From: Actinomadura soli
GTDB lineage: Bacteria; Actinomycetota; Actinomycetes; Streptosporangiales; Streptosporangiaceae
DNA length: 43,387 nt
NCBI RefSeq assembly: GCF_005889715.1
Contig: NZ_VCKW01000045.1
Location: 1 to 43,387, forward strand
Direction: 5' to 3'
Part shown: positions 7,646 through 16,637 of the stretch, piece after piece
How positions within the stretch are numbered: the first letter of the stretch is position 1
How the letters are laid out: every line of letters begins with the position of its first letter
Notes under the pieces: model-generated
The model's input: the letters and a program-made list of their open reading frames with translations, nothing else
What the model was told of the DNA's origin: nothing
Databases searched by the model: none
Made by a program: the position numbers and the translations under genes

Positions 7646-9280
7646 TCAGCTCGTGAACGGCGCGAGCTTGATCCAGAAGTTGCAGTGGTGCGGCCCCGAG
7701 ATCTCGCGGGTCATGCGGCTGGTCCCGGCGGGCAGCAGCGACATCTGGGCCTCCTTCTCGGCGGTGAACGGCGCCCAGCGCGGGGTGCCGTTCACGTTCG
7801 GGTCACCGGTGCGGGCGAACCCCGTCCATTGGGACGTGAGCTGGTCCTGCAGGGCCAGCTGGTTGGGGTCCAGCGGGGGCTGGTTGGGGAACGTGCCGTG
7901 GTACAGGTAGCTGAACTCGCCGACATGGAACGCGCCGGCCGGCCTCGTCGCGTCGACGAAGGGCAGCGGCGGCGGGTTGGTGTCGTCGAACCGGTAGGCG
8001 TACACCGTGGTGTGCTTCGCGAGGCGCCGGTCGTTCAGCAGCGCCGGGCAGACCGACGTCGAGTCGGCGAGGACGGTCCGCGCCGCGATGAACGCCGCCG
8101 GCGCCGGGTACTGCGACAGCGGGTAGCGCTTCAGCACCTTGGGCGCGAACTCCCCGTACTGGCCGCGGACCTGCGCCTCGAACTCCGCGGGCGTCTCGGC
8201 GGGACGGATCTGCGACTCGTCCCTCGCCACGCCGTGGATGACCGGGACCTTGTTGAACTGCCCGGTGGCGAACGCCTGCCCGGGCGACATGGTCAGGGTC
8301 TTGCCGTCCACGATGGGCGCGAGCGTGCCGCTGTCGGGGCCGAGCCCGTTGCCGGCCTGGTCGAGCAGGGTCTGCACCGGCACCTGGCGCAGGCAGGCGG
8401 CGACGTCCGGGGCGTTCCCGCAGCCGACGGCCGCGGCGAAGCGCGCTCCGGCCTGCTGCGCCTCGGCCTGCGTCGGCAGCTTGGTCGCGCAGTCCTGGGC
8501 CTGCCAGGTGGCGTGGACGCCGCGCAGCGAGTTGTACTCGCCGCTCTCGATGATGCCCTTGTGGAACAGCCCGCTGCCGGTGGGCGAGGCCATGTTGGCG
8601 CACACGCTCGACCCTCCGGCGGACGGGCCGAAGATGGTGACGTTGCCCGGGTCGCCGCCGAACTTGGCGATGTTGCGCTTGACCCAGCCGAGCGCGGCCT
8701 GCTGGTCCTCGATCCCGTAGTTCCCGGCGTTCGCGCCCAGGGCGGAGTGGGACAGGAACCCGATGATGCCGAGCCGGTACCGCACCTCGACCTGGACGAC
8801 CTTGCCGACCTTGGCGAGCCGGGTCCCGTTGGACGGGGTCCCGAGCCGGAACCCGCCGCCGTGGAACTGCACCATGACGGGAAGCGGTCCGCTGCCGGCC
8901 TCCTCCGGCACGCGGACGTCCAGCTTCAGGCAGTTCTCATCGGTCGAGCCGGGGCGGAAGTCGGCCGGCTGCGGGCACGCGCTGCCCGGTTCGGTCGCCT
9001 GCACCGGTGCCGTCCATCCGGGATGTCGCGCCGGTGCCTCCCAGCGGAGGGCGCCGACGGGCGGGGCGGCGTAGGGGACGCCGAGCCAATTCTTGATCCC
9101 GTCGCCGTCGAGGCCGCAGACGGGCCCGCTGTCGGTCTGCACAAGGGTGCCGTCCGAGCACGGCGGCGGGGCGGCGGACGGGGCCGCCGTCGCCGTGTTC
9201 GCCGCGGTCAGTCCGGCTCCGGCGAGGATGATCGACGCCGTCACCTTCAGCGCCGTCTTAAGGGCTTTGCTGGGTCTCAT
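7646..9280 (-). CDS. Secreted type-B carboxylesterase (paralogue 1)
   Basis: A 544-residue alpha/beta-hydrolase of the carboxylesterase/lipase type B family (PF00135), predicted to hydrolyse carboxyl esters outside the cell. Residues 1 to about 32 are a signal peptide (basic MRPSKALK, hydrophobic core, then ATAAPSAA). The oxyanion-hole motif is QFHGGGFRLG. The nucleophile is Ser220 in GPSAGGSS. The acid is in the RDES region near residue 340, and the base is His in GAFHVGEF. Paired cysteines near the start and in TDENCLKL suit a secreted protein. GGAGG precedes the ATG. The protein at 35919-37562 shares its architecture, motifs and length, so the two are paralogues. The C-terminal ending HHCNFW also occurs there as HHCDFW. 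Natural substrate unknown. Confidence 0.92.
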   Translation of the reverse strand: MRPSKALKTALKVTASIILAGAGLTAANTATAAPSAAPPPCSDGTLVQTDSGPVCGLDGDGIKNWLGVPYAAPPVGALRWEAPARHPGWTAPVQATEPGSACPQPADFRPGSTDENCLKLDVRVPEEAGSGPLPVMVQFHGGGFRLGTPSNGTRLAKVGKVVQVEVRYRLGIIGFLSHSALGANAGNYGIEDQQAALGWVKRNIAKFGGDPGNVTIFGPSAGGSSVCANMASPTGSGLFHKGIIESGEYNSLRGVHATWQAQDCATKLPTQAEAQQAGARFAAAVGCGNAPDVAACLRQVPVQTLLDQAGNGLGPDSGTLAPIVDGKTLTMSPGQAFATGQFNKVPVIHGVARDESQIRPAETPAEFEAQVRGQYGEFAPKVLKRYPLSQYPAPAAFIAARTVLADSTSVCPALLNDRRLAKHTTVYAYRFDDTNPPPLPFVDATRPAGAFHVGEFSYLYHGTFPNQPPLDPNQLALQDQLTSQWTGFARTGDPNVNGTPRWAPFTAEKEAQMSLLPAGTSRMTREISGPHHCNFWIKLAPFTS

Positions 9281-9409
9281 TGGGGGTCCTCCGGTCGAGA
9301 CCGTGTGGAAACCTGGCTGCCCTGATCATTGCATCGTCGTTCGATACGAAGTGATATCTGACTTGACTCTGTCGTGTATCGGGATTTCGCCGTCAGGTTT
9401 TGGTCCTGA

Positions 9410-10777
9410 TCATGCGCTGGGGCGGGGCCTGAGGATCATGCGGATGTCCTCGGCGGCCCACAGTACGAAGCGTTCGATAGGCGTCACCGTCTGCTCGGGG
9501 ACCAGGTGGAACCGGAAACGCTTCAGCAGAATGGCCAGCACGAGCTCCGCCTCGACCATGGCGAGCGCGGCCCCCTCGCAGCCGCGCGGGCCGAGCCCGA
9601 ACGGGATGTAGGCGAGCCTCGGACGCCCGGCGGACGCCTCCGGGGTGAACCGGCCGGGGTCGAACCGCTCGGGCTCGGGCCAGTAGCCGGGGTTCATGTG
9701 GACGGCCCAGAACGGGTAGAAGATCGTCGTGCCCGCGGGGACGGTGTACTCGCCGAGCACGAGGTCCTCGGTGGTCTCCCGCGCGCCGTACGGGCCCGGC
9801 GGGTAGAGCCGCATCGCCTCCTTGACCACCCTCTCCAGGTAGGGCAGCTCCCTGAGGTCGCCGTAGTCCGGCGCGGCGCGGCCGCCGAGGACGCGGTCCA
9901 GCTCGGCGGCGGCGCGTGCGGCGGCGTCCGGGTGCCGGGCCAGCAGGTACAGCGTCCAGGAGATGGCGACGCCGGTGGTGTGATGGGCGGCCAGCATGGT
10001 CATCAGCACCGAGTCGCGGATCCGCGCGGGCGGCTCGCCCGCCTCGACCAGCGCCGCGATCATGTCGCTGCGATCGGCCGCCGCCCCGGACGTCCCATGC
10101 GTCCCGTGCGCGGCGAGGACGCGGTCGACGGTGGCGCGCAGGTAGGCCAGCGCCTCGTCGGCGCGGACACGGCGCTCCTCCGCGTCCCCCGGCACGTCGG
10201 CGTGGTACAGCCGCGCCAGGTACTCGGTGAGGACGTCCTCGAACGCGGACACGACCCGTCCGGCGGACTCCTCCGACTCCAGGCCGCTGCCGAGCGCGTA
10301 CTCGCAGATCATGCGGAGCGACAGCTCGCTCAGGTCCTTCTGGAGCGCCACGGCCTCGCCGGAGGCGGCGCGCGCGGCCCAGCGGCCGGCCAGCTCGGAC
10401 GTCAGCGCGGTGAACCGCGCGAAGTGCGCCTCGTGCGAGGGACGGCCGGCCAGCACCGACAGCATCACCCGGCGCCACGGGCCGTGCTCGGCGGCCGGCA
10501 TCGTCTGCAGGTTCCCCGACTCCTGGAGCGGCGCCAGGAACGCGAACAGCTCCTCCGGCCGCTTGTCGATCTTCGCCGTGGCCTCCAGCAGCACCGGGTC
10601 GGCGACCGACACCGCCACGTCCGCGCCGGGCAGCGGGAACCGGACGACCGGCCCGTACTCGGCGTGCAGCTTCAGCTGGTAGGTGTGCAGCCCGCCCGCC
10701 GCCACGATCGCGGCGGCGCCGTCGTCCTCCAGGGGCGGTCCGGGGATCCGCGATGTGGTGCTGCCGTCGCCGCGCAT
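9410..10777 (-). CDS. Cytochrome P450
   Basis: A 455-residue haem-thiolate monooxygenase. The haem loop reads FGLGPRGCEG with Cys400 as the iron ligand. The K-helix ExxR motif is EAMRLYPPG. The I-helix reads LAAHHTTG. Here the acidic residue normally found before the TT pair (as in AGHETT) is His266, so proton delivery may differ. I prefer the ATG at 10777, preceded by GGAG at 6 nt. An ATG at 10822 would add 15 basic residues but has no ribosome binding site. No ferredoxin or reductase gene adjoins it, so it must use partners encoded elsewhere. It is on the same strand as the downstream esterase (129-bp gap) and the upstream protease gene (94-bp gap). Substrate unknown. Confidence 0.92.
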   Translation of the reverse strand: MRGDGSTTSRIPGPPLEDDGAAAIVAAGGLHTYQLKLHAEYGPVVRFPLPGADVAVSVADPVLLEATAKIDKRPEELFAFLAPLQESGNLQTMPAAEHGPWRRVMLSVLAGRPSHEAHFARFTALTSELAGRWAARAASGEAVALQKDLSELSLRMICEYALGSGLESEESAGRVVSAFEDVLTEYLARLYHADVPGDAEERRVRADEALAYLRATVDRVLAAHGTHGTSGAAADRSDMIAALVEAGEPPARIRDSVLMTMLAAHHTTGVAISWTLYLLARHPDAAARAAAELDRVLGGRAAPDYGDLRELPYLERVVKEAMRLYPPGPYGARETTEDLVLGEYTVPAGTTIFYPFWAVHMNPGYWPEPERFDPGRFTPEASAGRPRLAYIPFGLGPRGCEGAALAMVEAELVLAILLKRFRFHLVPEQTVTPIERFVLWAAEDIRMILRPRPSA

Positions 10778-10871
10778 CACGTTCTCCCGCGTCCTCCCGC
10801 GTCGGGGCCGTCGACTCGCCATGCTTACACGATCTGGCCTGATTCGCGAGGGTTGAGGGGATCGGTACCGG

Positions 10872-11834
10872 TCAGCGGGCGAGGTGGCGGGCGCCGTCCC
10901 GCGCCCGGTCGGCGGGGATCGCGAAGCCGATGCCGATCGACCCGCCGCCGTCCCGCATCAGCGTCGCGATGGCGGTGTTCACGCCGACGACCTCGCCGCG
11001 CGTGTTGACCAGCGGCCCGCCGGAGTTCCCGGGGTTGATGGACGCGTCGGTCTGCAGCGCGTTCCCGACGCCGCCCTGGCCGATGCGCACCCTGCGGTTC
11101 AGCGCGCTGACGATGCCGCTGGTGACCGTCCCCTGGAGGCCGAGCGGGGAGCCGAGCGCGAGGACCTGGTCACCGACCCGGACGTCGGAGAAGCGGCCGA
11201 ACGCCAGCGGCGCGGGGCTGGCACCGGCGGGGATCGCCAGCACGGCGAGGTCGAGGGCGCGGTCGGAGCCCGCCACCCGCGCCTGGATGCGGCGCCGGTC
11301 GGCCAGCACCACGGTGACCGCGCCGCCGCCGTCGACGACGTGCGCGTTGGTCAGCACGTGCCCCTGCCGGTCGATCACGAACCCGGACCCGGTGCCGCTC
11401 GCGCCCCCCGACCGCACCTCGATCGACACCACGCTCGCCCGCACCCGCGCCGCCACCTCGCTGAGGTCCCCGGCCCCGCCGTTCACCGGCCCGGCCTCGG
11501 CCTGCGGCAGCGCCGCCGGAGCCGGGACCCCGGCGGTCACCCGTCCCGCGACGGCCCCGGCCAGGCCACCGGCGAGCAGAGCGGCGAGCACGGCCGCGAC
11601 GACCGCCCGCCCGGCGCCGCGGCCCCGGTCCCGGCCCGGCTCCTCGTAGGCCGGCACCGTCCACGGGGCCGTCGGCGCCGGACGCCTGAACGGATCGTCC
11701 TGCGGCCACGTACGGGGAGGCGGAGGCGACAGGAAGCCGGTGCCGCGCGGCTCGCCCAGCCCGAACCGGGAGTCGTCGTACCGGTCGTATCGAGCGTCCT
11801 CGTACCAAGGGTCGGCTTGCCGTGGGTAACTCAT
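10872..11834 (-). CDS. Membrane-anchored HtrA-like trypsin-family serine protease
   Basis: A 320-residue S1C-type protease. Residues 1 to about 70 are a cytoplasmic, proline- and acid-rich tail. One membrane segment follows at about 75-100 (AVVAAVLAALLAGGLAGAVAG), so the catalytic domain faces outside. The triad is His165 (LTNAHVVDG), Asp195 (RALDLAVL) and Ser271 (INPGNSGGPL). There is no PDZ domain: the protein stops soon after GIGFAIPADRAR, so it is shorter than DegP or the usual actinobacterial HtrA. The ATG at 11834 has GAGGAG upstream; an ATG four codons earlier lacks such a site. Likely role: envelope protein quality control or processing. Confidence 0.9.
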   Translation of the reverse strand: MSYPRQADPWYEDARYDRYDDSRFGLGEPRGTGFLSPPPPRTWPQDDPFRRPAPTAPWTVPAYEEPGRDRGRGAGRAVVAAVLAALLAGGLAGAVAGRVTAGVPAPAALPQAEAGPVNGGAGDLSEVAARVRASVVSIEVRSGGASGTGSGFVIDRQGHVLTNAHVVDGGGAVTVVLADRRRIQARVAGSDRALDLAVLAIPAGASPAPLAFGRFSDVRVGDQVLALGSPLGLQGTVTSGIVSALNRRVRIGQGGVGNALQTDASINPGNSGGPLVNTRGEVVGVNTAIATLMRDGGGSIGIGFAIPADRARDGARHLAR

Positions 11835-11937
11835 AGGGCTCCTCACGCTCAGGTCTCACTGGTCAGTACTCCGCGGCCCATGCGTTTCGTTCAGGGCAGG
11901 AATGAGAACCAGAAGAGACCCGGACGTGAGGAACGGC

Positions 11938-13590
11938 TCAGGCGGAGTGGACGACCCGTCCGCCCGCGAGGGTGAGGGTGGGCGTGATCTGCTGCAACGC
12001 GTCGTCGTCGGCGGTGAGGACGTCCCCGTCCAGGACGACGAGGTCCGCGAGGCTGCCCGGGGTGATGGTGCCCTTGCGGTCCTCGGCGTTCTCGATGTAG
12101 GCGGGGGCGGTCGTCCAGAGCCGGATCGCCTGCTCGCGGGTGAGGCGCAGGTCGGCCGGCACGTCCGAGTACGGTCCGGGGGCCGCGCCCGCGAACGTGG
12201 CGATGCCGCGCCGCCAGTCGGGATAGGTGACCGGCGCGTCCGAGCTGTCGGCGACGTGCACCCCCGCGGCGAGCAGCGCACCGGCAGGGAACGCGCGGGA
12301 CCACCTTTCCTCACCGATGGCGCGCGTCATGGACGCGCCGCTGTGCGACTTCATCAGCGAGCTGGTGATCACGCTGATGTCGTGCTCGGCGAGGCGGGCG
12401 TAGGAGTCCTCGGAGAGGAGCGTGCCGTGCAGGAGCGCGTGCCGGGCCCTCGGCCACGGGTCGGCCTTGAGCGCGCGGATGATCCCGTCGGTGGCGGCGT
12501 CGGCCGCCCGGTCGCCGGTGACGTGCACCTGGACCTGGAGCCGGTTCCGGTGCGCCAGCTCGATCATGCGGAGGAGTTCCTCGTAGCGGGCCTCGTCGTC
12601 GTCGCCGGGGGTGATGAGGTGGCCGTGGTCGCCGGACGGGTACGGGTCGTGCAGCCACGCGGTGCACTGCGTGGGCACGCCGTCGGCGAACAGCTTGCAG
12701 CCGCCGACCCGGAGCCAGTCGTCGCCCAGCCCGGTCGACAGGCCCGCGTAGGCGAGCGCCTTCTCCAGCCGGTCGGACGAGCTGGCAGGGGAAGGCCAGT
12801 CCCAGTGCATCAGCGTGTTCACCCGGACCGTCATCCGGCCGTCCCTGCGCAGGGTGGTGTAGTCGCGCAGCAGCTCGGGCCAGACGATCGGGTCGGTGAC
12901 GCTGGTGATGCCGAGCGCGTTCAGCTTCCGCATCGCGGTCTCGATCGCGTCCAGCCGCTCCTTCTCGGAGTGGTCCGGGACGTGCTTGTCGATCAGCCCC
13001 TTCGCCCCTTCGAGCAGCAGGCCGGTCGGCTCGCCGTCCGGGCCGCGGACGATCTGCCCGCCCACCGGGTCCGGGGTGTCGCGGGTGATGCCGACGATCC
13101 GCAGCGCGGCGCTGTTCACGAGCACCGAGTGGCGGGAGGCGTGGTGCAGGACGGTCGGCCGGTCCCCGGTGACCTCGTCGATGAGGGAGCGGTGCGGGCC
13201 GGGGACGTCGGCGTCGAACTCGGGGATGTTCGCCTCCCGCCAGCCTTCGCCGATCAGCCACCGGCTGCCGCCGGGTCCGGGCGGCCCGCCCGCGAGCGCC
13301 TCGGTCAGCGCGCCGAGCGAGTCGATGCCGTTCAGGTCGACCGAGAACGGCGGCCCCGACAGGCCGAACAGCGCGAGATGCAGGTGCGCGTCGTTGATCC
13401 CCGGCAGCACCGTCCGCCCGGCGAGGTCGATCACCTCGGTGGACGGCCCCGCGAGCGCCCGGACGTGGTCGTCGTCGCCGACCGCCACGATCCGGTCCCC
13501 GGCCACCGCGACGGCGGATTCGACCGCGAACCCGGCGTCGACGGTGAGGACCTTGCCGCCGAGCAGCACCTTGTCGGCATGTTCAGCCAT
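11938..13590 (-). CDS. YtcJ-like amidohydrolase (amidohydrolase family 3)
   Basis: A 550-residue metal-dependent hydrolase of the Amidohydro_3 type. The metal-binding HxH motif is His69 and His71 (NDAHLHLA). Further family motifs are HVTGDRAADA, HALLHG and the late SDAPV with the catalytic Asp. The C-terminal GTITPGSLADLVVLDGD returns to the composite beta domain. The ATG at 13590 comes 1 nt after the stop of the kinase/aminotransferase fusion, so translation is probably coupled and the gene closes the amine operon. Family members hydrolyse amides, formamides or cyclic amides, so a role in releasing or deacylating the operon's amine substrate is plausible but not shown. Confidence 0.88.
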   Translation of the reverse strand: MAEHADKVLLGGKVLTVDAGFAVESAVAVAGDRIVAVGDDDHVRALAGPSTEVIDLAGRTVLPGINDAHLHLALFGLSGPPFSVDLNGIDSLGALTEALAGGPPGPGGSRWLIGEGWREANIPEFDADVPGPHRSLIDEVTGDRPTVLHHASRHSVLVNSAALRIVGITRDTPDPVGGQIVRGPDGEPTGLLLEGAKGLIDKHVPDHSEKERLDAIETAMRKLNALGITSVTDPIVWPELLRDYTTLRRDGRMTVRVNTLMHWDWPSPASSSDRLEKALAYAGLSTGLGDDWLRVGGCKLFADGVPTQCTAWLHDPYPSGDHGHLITPGDDDEARYEELLRMIELAHRNRLQVQVHVTGDRAADAATDGIIRALKADPWPRARHALLHGTLLSEDSYARLAEHDISVITSSLMKSHSGASMTRAIGEERWSRAFPAGALLAAGVHVADSSDAPVTYPDWRRGIATFAGAAPGPYSDVPADLRLTREQAIRLWTTAPAYIENAEDRKGTITPGSLADLVVLDGDVLTADDDALQQITPTLTLAGGRVVHSA

Positions 13591-13591
13591 G

Positions 13592-16500
13592 TCACCAGCC
13601 CGTTTCGAGAATGTCGTCAAGTGTGTCGGTGAACTCGTCGGCGTCCGCCCGGGTGAACGTCAGCGGCGGCTTGAGCTTGAGGATGTTCCAGGCCGGGCCC
13701 GTCGGATACACCAGGACGCCCTCGTCCTTGAGCCGCTCGCAGATGATCAGCGTCTCGTCCGAGGCGGGCTCCTTCGTCGCGCGGTCGAGGACGAACTCGA
13801 CGCCGCTGTAGAAGCCCTGGCCGCGGACGTCCCCGATCAGCGGGTGCCGTTCGGCGAGCCCCGCCAGCCGGTCGCGCAGGTACTGCCCGACGACCAGCGC
13901 GTTGTGCTGCAGGCCCTCGTCCTCGACGATGTTCAGCAGCTCCAGGCCGACCGCGCAGGCGACGGGGTTGCCGCCGTAGGTCGAGAAGAACCGCCCGGTC
14001 GGGTCGAACGCCCGGGAGATCTCGCGGGTGGTGACCATGGCCGCCATCGGGAAGCCGTTGCCCATGGCCTTGCCCATCGTCACGAAGTCGGGGACGACGT
14101 CCGGGCCCTGCGTCTGGAAGCCCCAGAACGCCTCGCCCAGCCGCGCGAACCCGACCTGCACCTCGTCGGCGATCGTCAGCACGCCGCGCTCGGCCGCCGC
14201 GGCGAAGATCGGCGCGAGGTAGCCGGGCGGCAGCACCACCTGGCCGCCGCCCGCGAGCAGCGCCTCGAACAGGTACGCGGCGGGGGCGCGGCCCTCGGCG
14301 GCGAGCCGGTCGAACGCGTCGATCACGTGCTGGGCGTACTTGGCGCCGGCGTCCGGGTCGTCGTAGCCGTACGCGCCGCGGTACCGGTCGGGGTTCGGGG
14401 TCGGGTGCGTGGTGTCCGGCTTGCCGTAGTGCTTGTAGCGGGACGGGCTCACGTCGGAGACGACCGAGGTGTAGCCGTGGTAGGCGTCGTCGATGATGAC
14501 GACGTCGTCCCGCTTCGTCAGGTAGCGGGACATGCGCAGCGCCAGGTCGTTGGCCTCGCTGCCGGAGTTGACGAAGTAGACGACGTCCAGGCCGTCCGGG
14601 AGCGTCGCGGTGAGCCGCTCGGCGTACTCGGTGAGCGTGTCGTACACGAACCTGGTGTTGGTGTTCAGCCGCCCGAGCTGGCGTGACGCCGTCTCCACGA
14701 GCCGGGGATGGCTGTGCCCGACGAGGGTCACGTTGTTGAGGGCGTCCAGGTAGGAGCGGCCCTCCTCGTCGTAGAAGCGGCAGTCCCGGGCCCTGACCAT
14801 GGAGATCGGCCGCTTGAAGTACATCGGGTGGCTGTCCGGCAGATGGGTGCGGCGGCCCTCCAGCGCCTTGCCGATCCCGGACGTCCATGGGGCGACCGCG
14901 TTCTGGGCGCCGAGCAGCGGCGTCGGGTCCGGGAAGAGGCCCTGCCACATCGCCGTCTCCGAGTCGGGGACGGCGGCGGGAACGCCCGTCCACCCGTCGA
15001 GCGGCGCGGCGGCCACCTGGACGCGGACGTGCGGAGGCAGCGCACCGCCCGGCGCGATCCGCCCGATCCGACCGCCTGCCGCGATCTCGTCGCCGGCAGA
15101 CGCCGGGTCGGTCAGGCCCGTGTAGAGCGTCCTGAACCGGACGCCTTCGACGGGCTCGTGCAGGAGGACCAGGTCGACTCCGGCGATGTCCGCCGCCTCG
15201 ACCCGGCCGGGCAGGGGCGTGCGGACGGCCGTGCCCGCACCGGCGAACAGGTCGATTCCGAGGTGGACGTTGGCGGGCTCGTCCGGCCCTGTGCCGCGGC
15301 GGCGGCGCGGGGCCAGGAAGCGCGGCTCGCCGTACCGTCCCACCGGCACGCCCGGACGGCGGCGCAGGATCTCCGCCCCGGCGGCGGCGCGGAGCGCGTC
15401 GTGATCGCGCGGATCGGCGCCGTCGTAGATCGCGGACGAGGCGCTGAGGTCGACCGGGGCGAGCGAGCCCTCGACCGGGGCCACCGCGGACGCCGCGTTC
15501 TCCGCCAGCCAGGCCGTGACCGCGGGCCCGGCGGGGTGCGCGGGCAGCCCGCAGGCGTGCCTGACGGCGGCGCGTCCCACGTCCGCCGGGATCTCCGAGA
15601 GCGTGCGCACGAGGTCCGCGGCGGCGGCCGACCGGTGCCGCGGGTCGCCGTGCCGCCGTTCCGCGTCGAGCCGCGCGGCGGTGACCGCGACCGTCGCGGA
15701 CCGCACCGCGACCAGCGGGAACAGCAGGTCCAGCTCGGCCTCGGCCAGCGGGCGGGCGTCGTGGTAGGCGACGGCGAGCGTCGCCAGGACGTGCAGGGGG
15801 CTCGCGGTGCCGCGCATCACGCTGGACGCCAGCACCGCCAGGTCCGCGATCCGCGCGGTCGGCAGCGCGTCCCCGAAGTCGATCACGCCGGCGACGCGGC
15901 GCCGCCCGCCGTCCCGCCGGACCAGGATGTTGAACGCGTTGAGATCGTGATGGACGATCGCCACCGGCAACCCGGGCAACTTCTCGTCCAGCAGCGGCAG
16001 GTACCGGTCGCGGATCGCGACGGCGGCGGCCCGCAGCGCGGCGTCGCCGACGTGCCCGATCGACGCGGCCAGCACCGCGCCCGCGTGCGGGAACTCCCAG
16101 TAGTGCGGCGCCGGGGGATCGGGGTGGACGAACGCCGCCGTGGCCGCGGTCAGCCGCCCGGCCGCCGCGCCCACGTCCGCCAGCAGCTCGGCCGACCGGC
16201 GCCCCACCTCCGCCAGCGGCGTGCCCGGAACCCAGGTCAGCAACCGGACCGGCAGCTCGCGCCCGCCGTCGGACACCGATGTGACCGGCGCGCCCGACAC
16301 GTCCGCGACGGCCCGGGGCATGACCACGCCCAGGTCCTGCTCCGCGAGGTGCGCGAGCAGCGCCGTCTGGAACTCGATCGCCCGGCGGTCGGCGGGGCCG
16401 CTGACCTTGAGGACGTACTCGGCGCCGGTGGCGTCCACGACGTGGGTGTTCTGGTCCGTCTCCCCGGCGAGCCGCCGCAGGGACGCGGCGTCGAGCCCGT

Positions 16501-16609
16501 AACGGTCGCGCAGGATCTCCCGTAGCCGCTCGTCGGCGAGTTCCGGGACGCCCGCGGTGATCCGCTCGAAGCGCTGATCGGGTTTGGCGTCCTCGGTGGG
16601 GACTCCCAT
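13592..16609 (-). CDS. Three-domain fusion: APH-type kinase, M23-like domain, class III aminotransferase/phospho-lyase
   Basis: A 1005-residue fusion. Residues about 30-330 are an aminoglycoside-phosphotransferase-like kinase with catalytic Asp222 (VHHDLNAFNIL) and the metal-binding DFG in VIDFGDALPT. About 440-560 resemble an M23/LytM beta-domain. It keeps His449 and Asp453 (HLGIDLF), but the second metal motif reads HVRVQV instead of HxH, so peptidase activity is doubtful. About 580-1005 are a class III PLP enzyme with Lys847 (MGKAMGNG) and Asp in IADEVQVG. In animals, hydroxylysine kinase (HYKK, same kinase family) acts before PLP phospho-lyases of this class (PHYKPL, ETNPPL), which eliminate phosphate and ammonia. 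I therefore infer a kinase plus phospho-lyase acting on an amino alcohol; transamination remains possible. Within the operon it sits 28 bp after the transporter ATPase. GAGGAG lies upstream, rather far (12 nt) from the ATG. Confidence 0.87.
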   Translation of the reverse strand: MGVPTEDAKPDQRFERITAGVPELADERLREILRDRYGLDAASLRRLAGETDQNTHVVDATGAEYVLKVSGPADRRAIEFQTALLAHLAEQDLGVVMPRAVADVSGAPVTSVSDGGRELPVRLLTWVPGTPLAEVGRRSAELLADVGAAAGRLTAATAAFVHPDPPAPHYWEFPHAGAVLAASIGHVGDAALRAAAVAIRDRYLPLLDEKLPGLPVAIVHHDLNAFNILVRRDGGRRRVAGVIDFGDALPTARIADLAVLASSVMRGTASPLHVLATLAVAYHDARPLAEAELDLLFPLVAVRSATVAVTAARLDAERRHGDPRHRSAAAADLVRTLSEIPADVGRAAVRHACGLPAHPAGPAVTAWLAENAASAVAPVEGSLAPVDLSASSAIYDGADPRDHDALRAAAGAEILRRRPGVPVGRYGEPRFLAPRRRRGTGPDEPANVHLGIDLFAGAGTAVRTPLPGRVEAADIAGVDLVLLHEPVEGVRFRTLYTGLTDPASAGDEIAAGGRIGRIAPGGALPPHVRVQVAAAPLDGWTGVPAAVPDSETAMWQGLFPDPTPLLGAQNAVAPWTSGIGKALEGRRTHLPDSHPMYFKRPISMVRARDCRFYDEEGRSYLDALNNVTLVGHSHPRLVETASRQLGRLNTNTRFVYDTLTEYAERLTATLPDGLDVVYFVNSGSEANDLALRMSRYLTKRDDVVIIDDAYHGYTSVVSDVSPSRYKHYGKPDTTHPTPNPDRYRGAYGYDDPDAGAKYAQHVIDAFDRLAAEGRAPAAYLFEALLAGGGQVVLPPGYLAPIFAAAAERGVLTIADEVQVGFARLGEAFWGFQTQGPDVVPDFVTMGKAMGNGFPMAAMVTTREISRAFDPTGRFFSTYGGNPVACAVGLELLNIVEDEGLQHNALVVGQYLRDRLAGLAERHPLIGDVRGQGFYSGVEFVLDRATKEPASDETLIICERLKDEGVLVYPTGPAWNILKLKPPLTFTRADADEFTDTLDDILETGW

Positions 16610-16637
16610 AGGAAAAGCCAGCTCCTCGTGGTCGGGG

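Noticed and set aside
10778..10822. Longer start for the P450 at 10822
   Set aside because: No ribosome binding site and a 15-residue basic extension not typical of soluble bacterial P450s; the ATG at 10777 has GGAG at a good distance.
15000..15300. Active M23 peptidase within the fusion protein
   Set aside because: The first motif (HLGID) is present, but the second metal motif reads HVRVQV where HxH is needed. I call it M23-like only.
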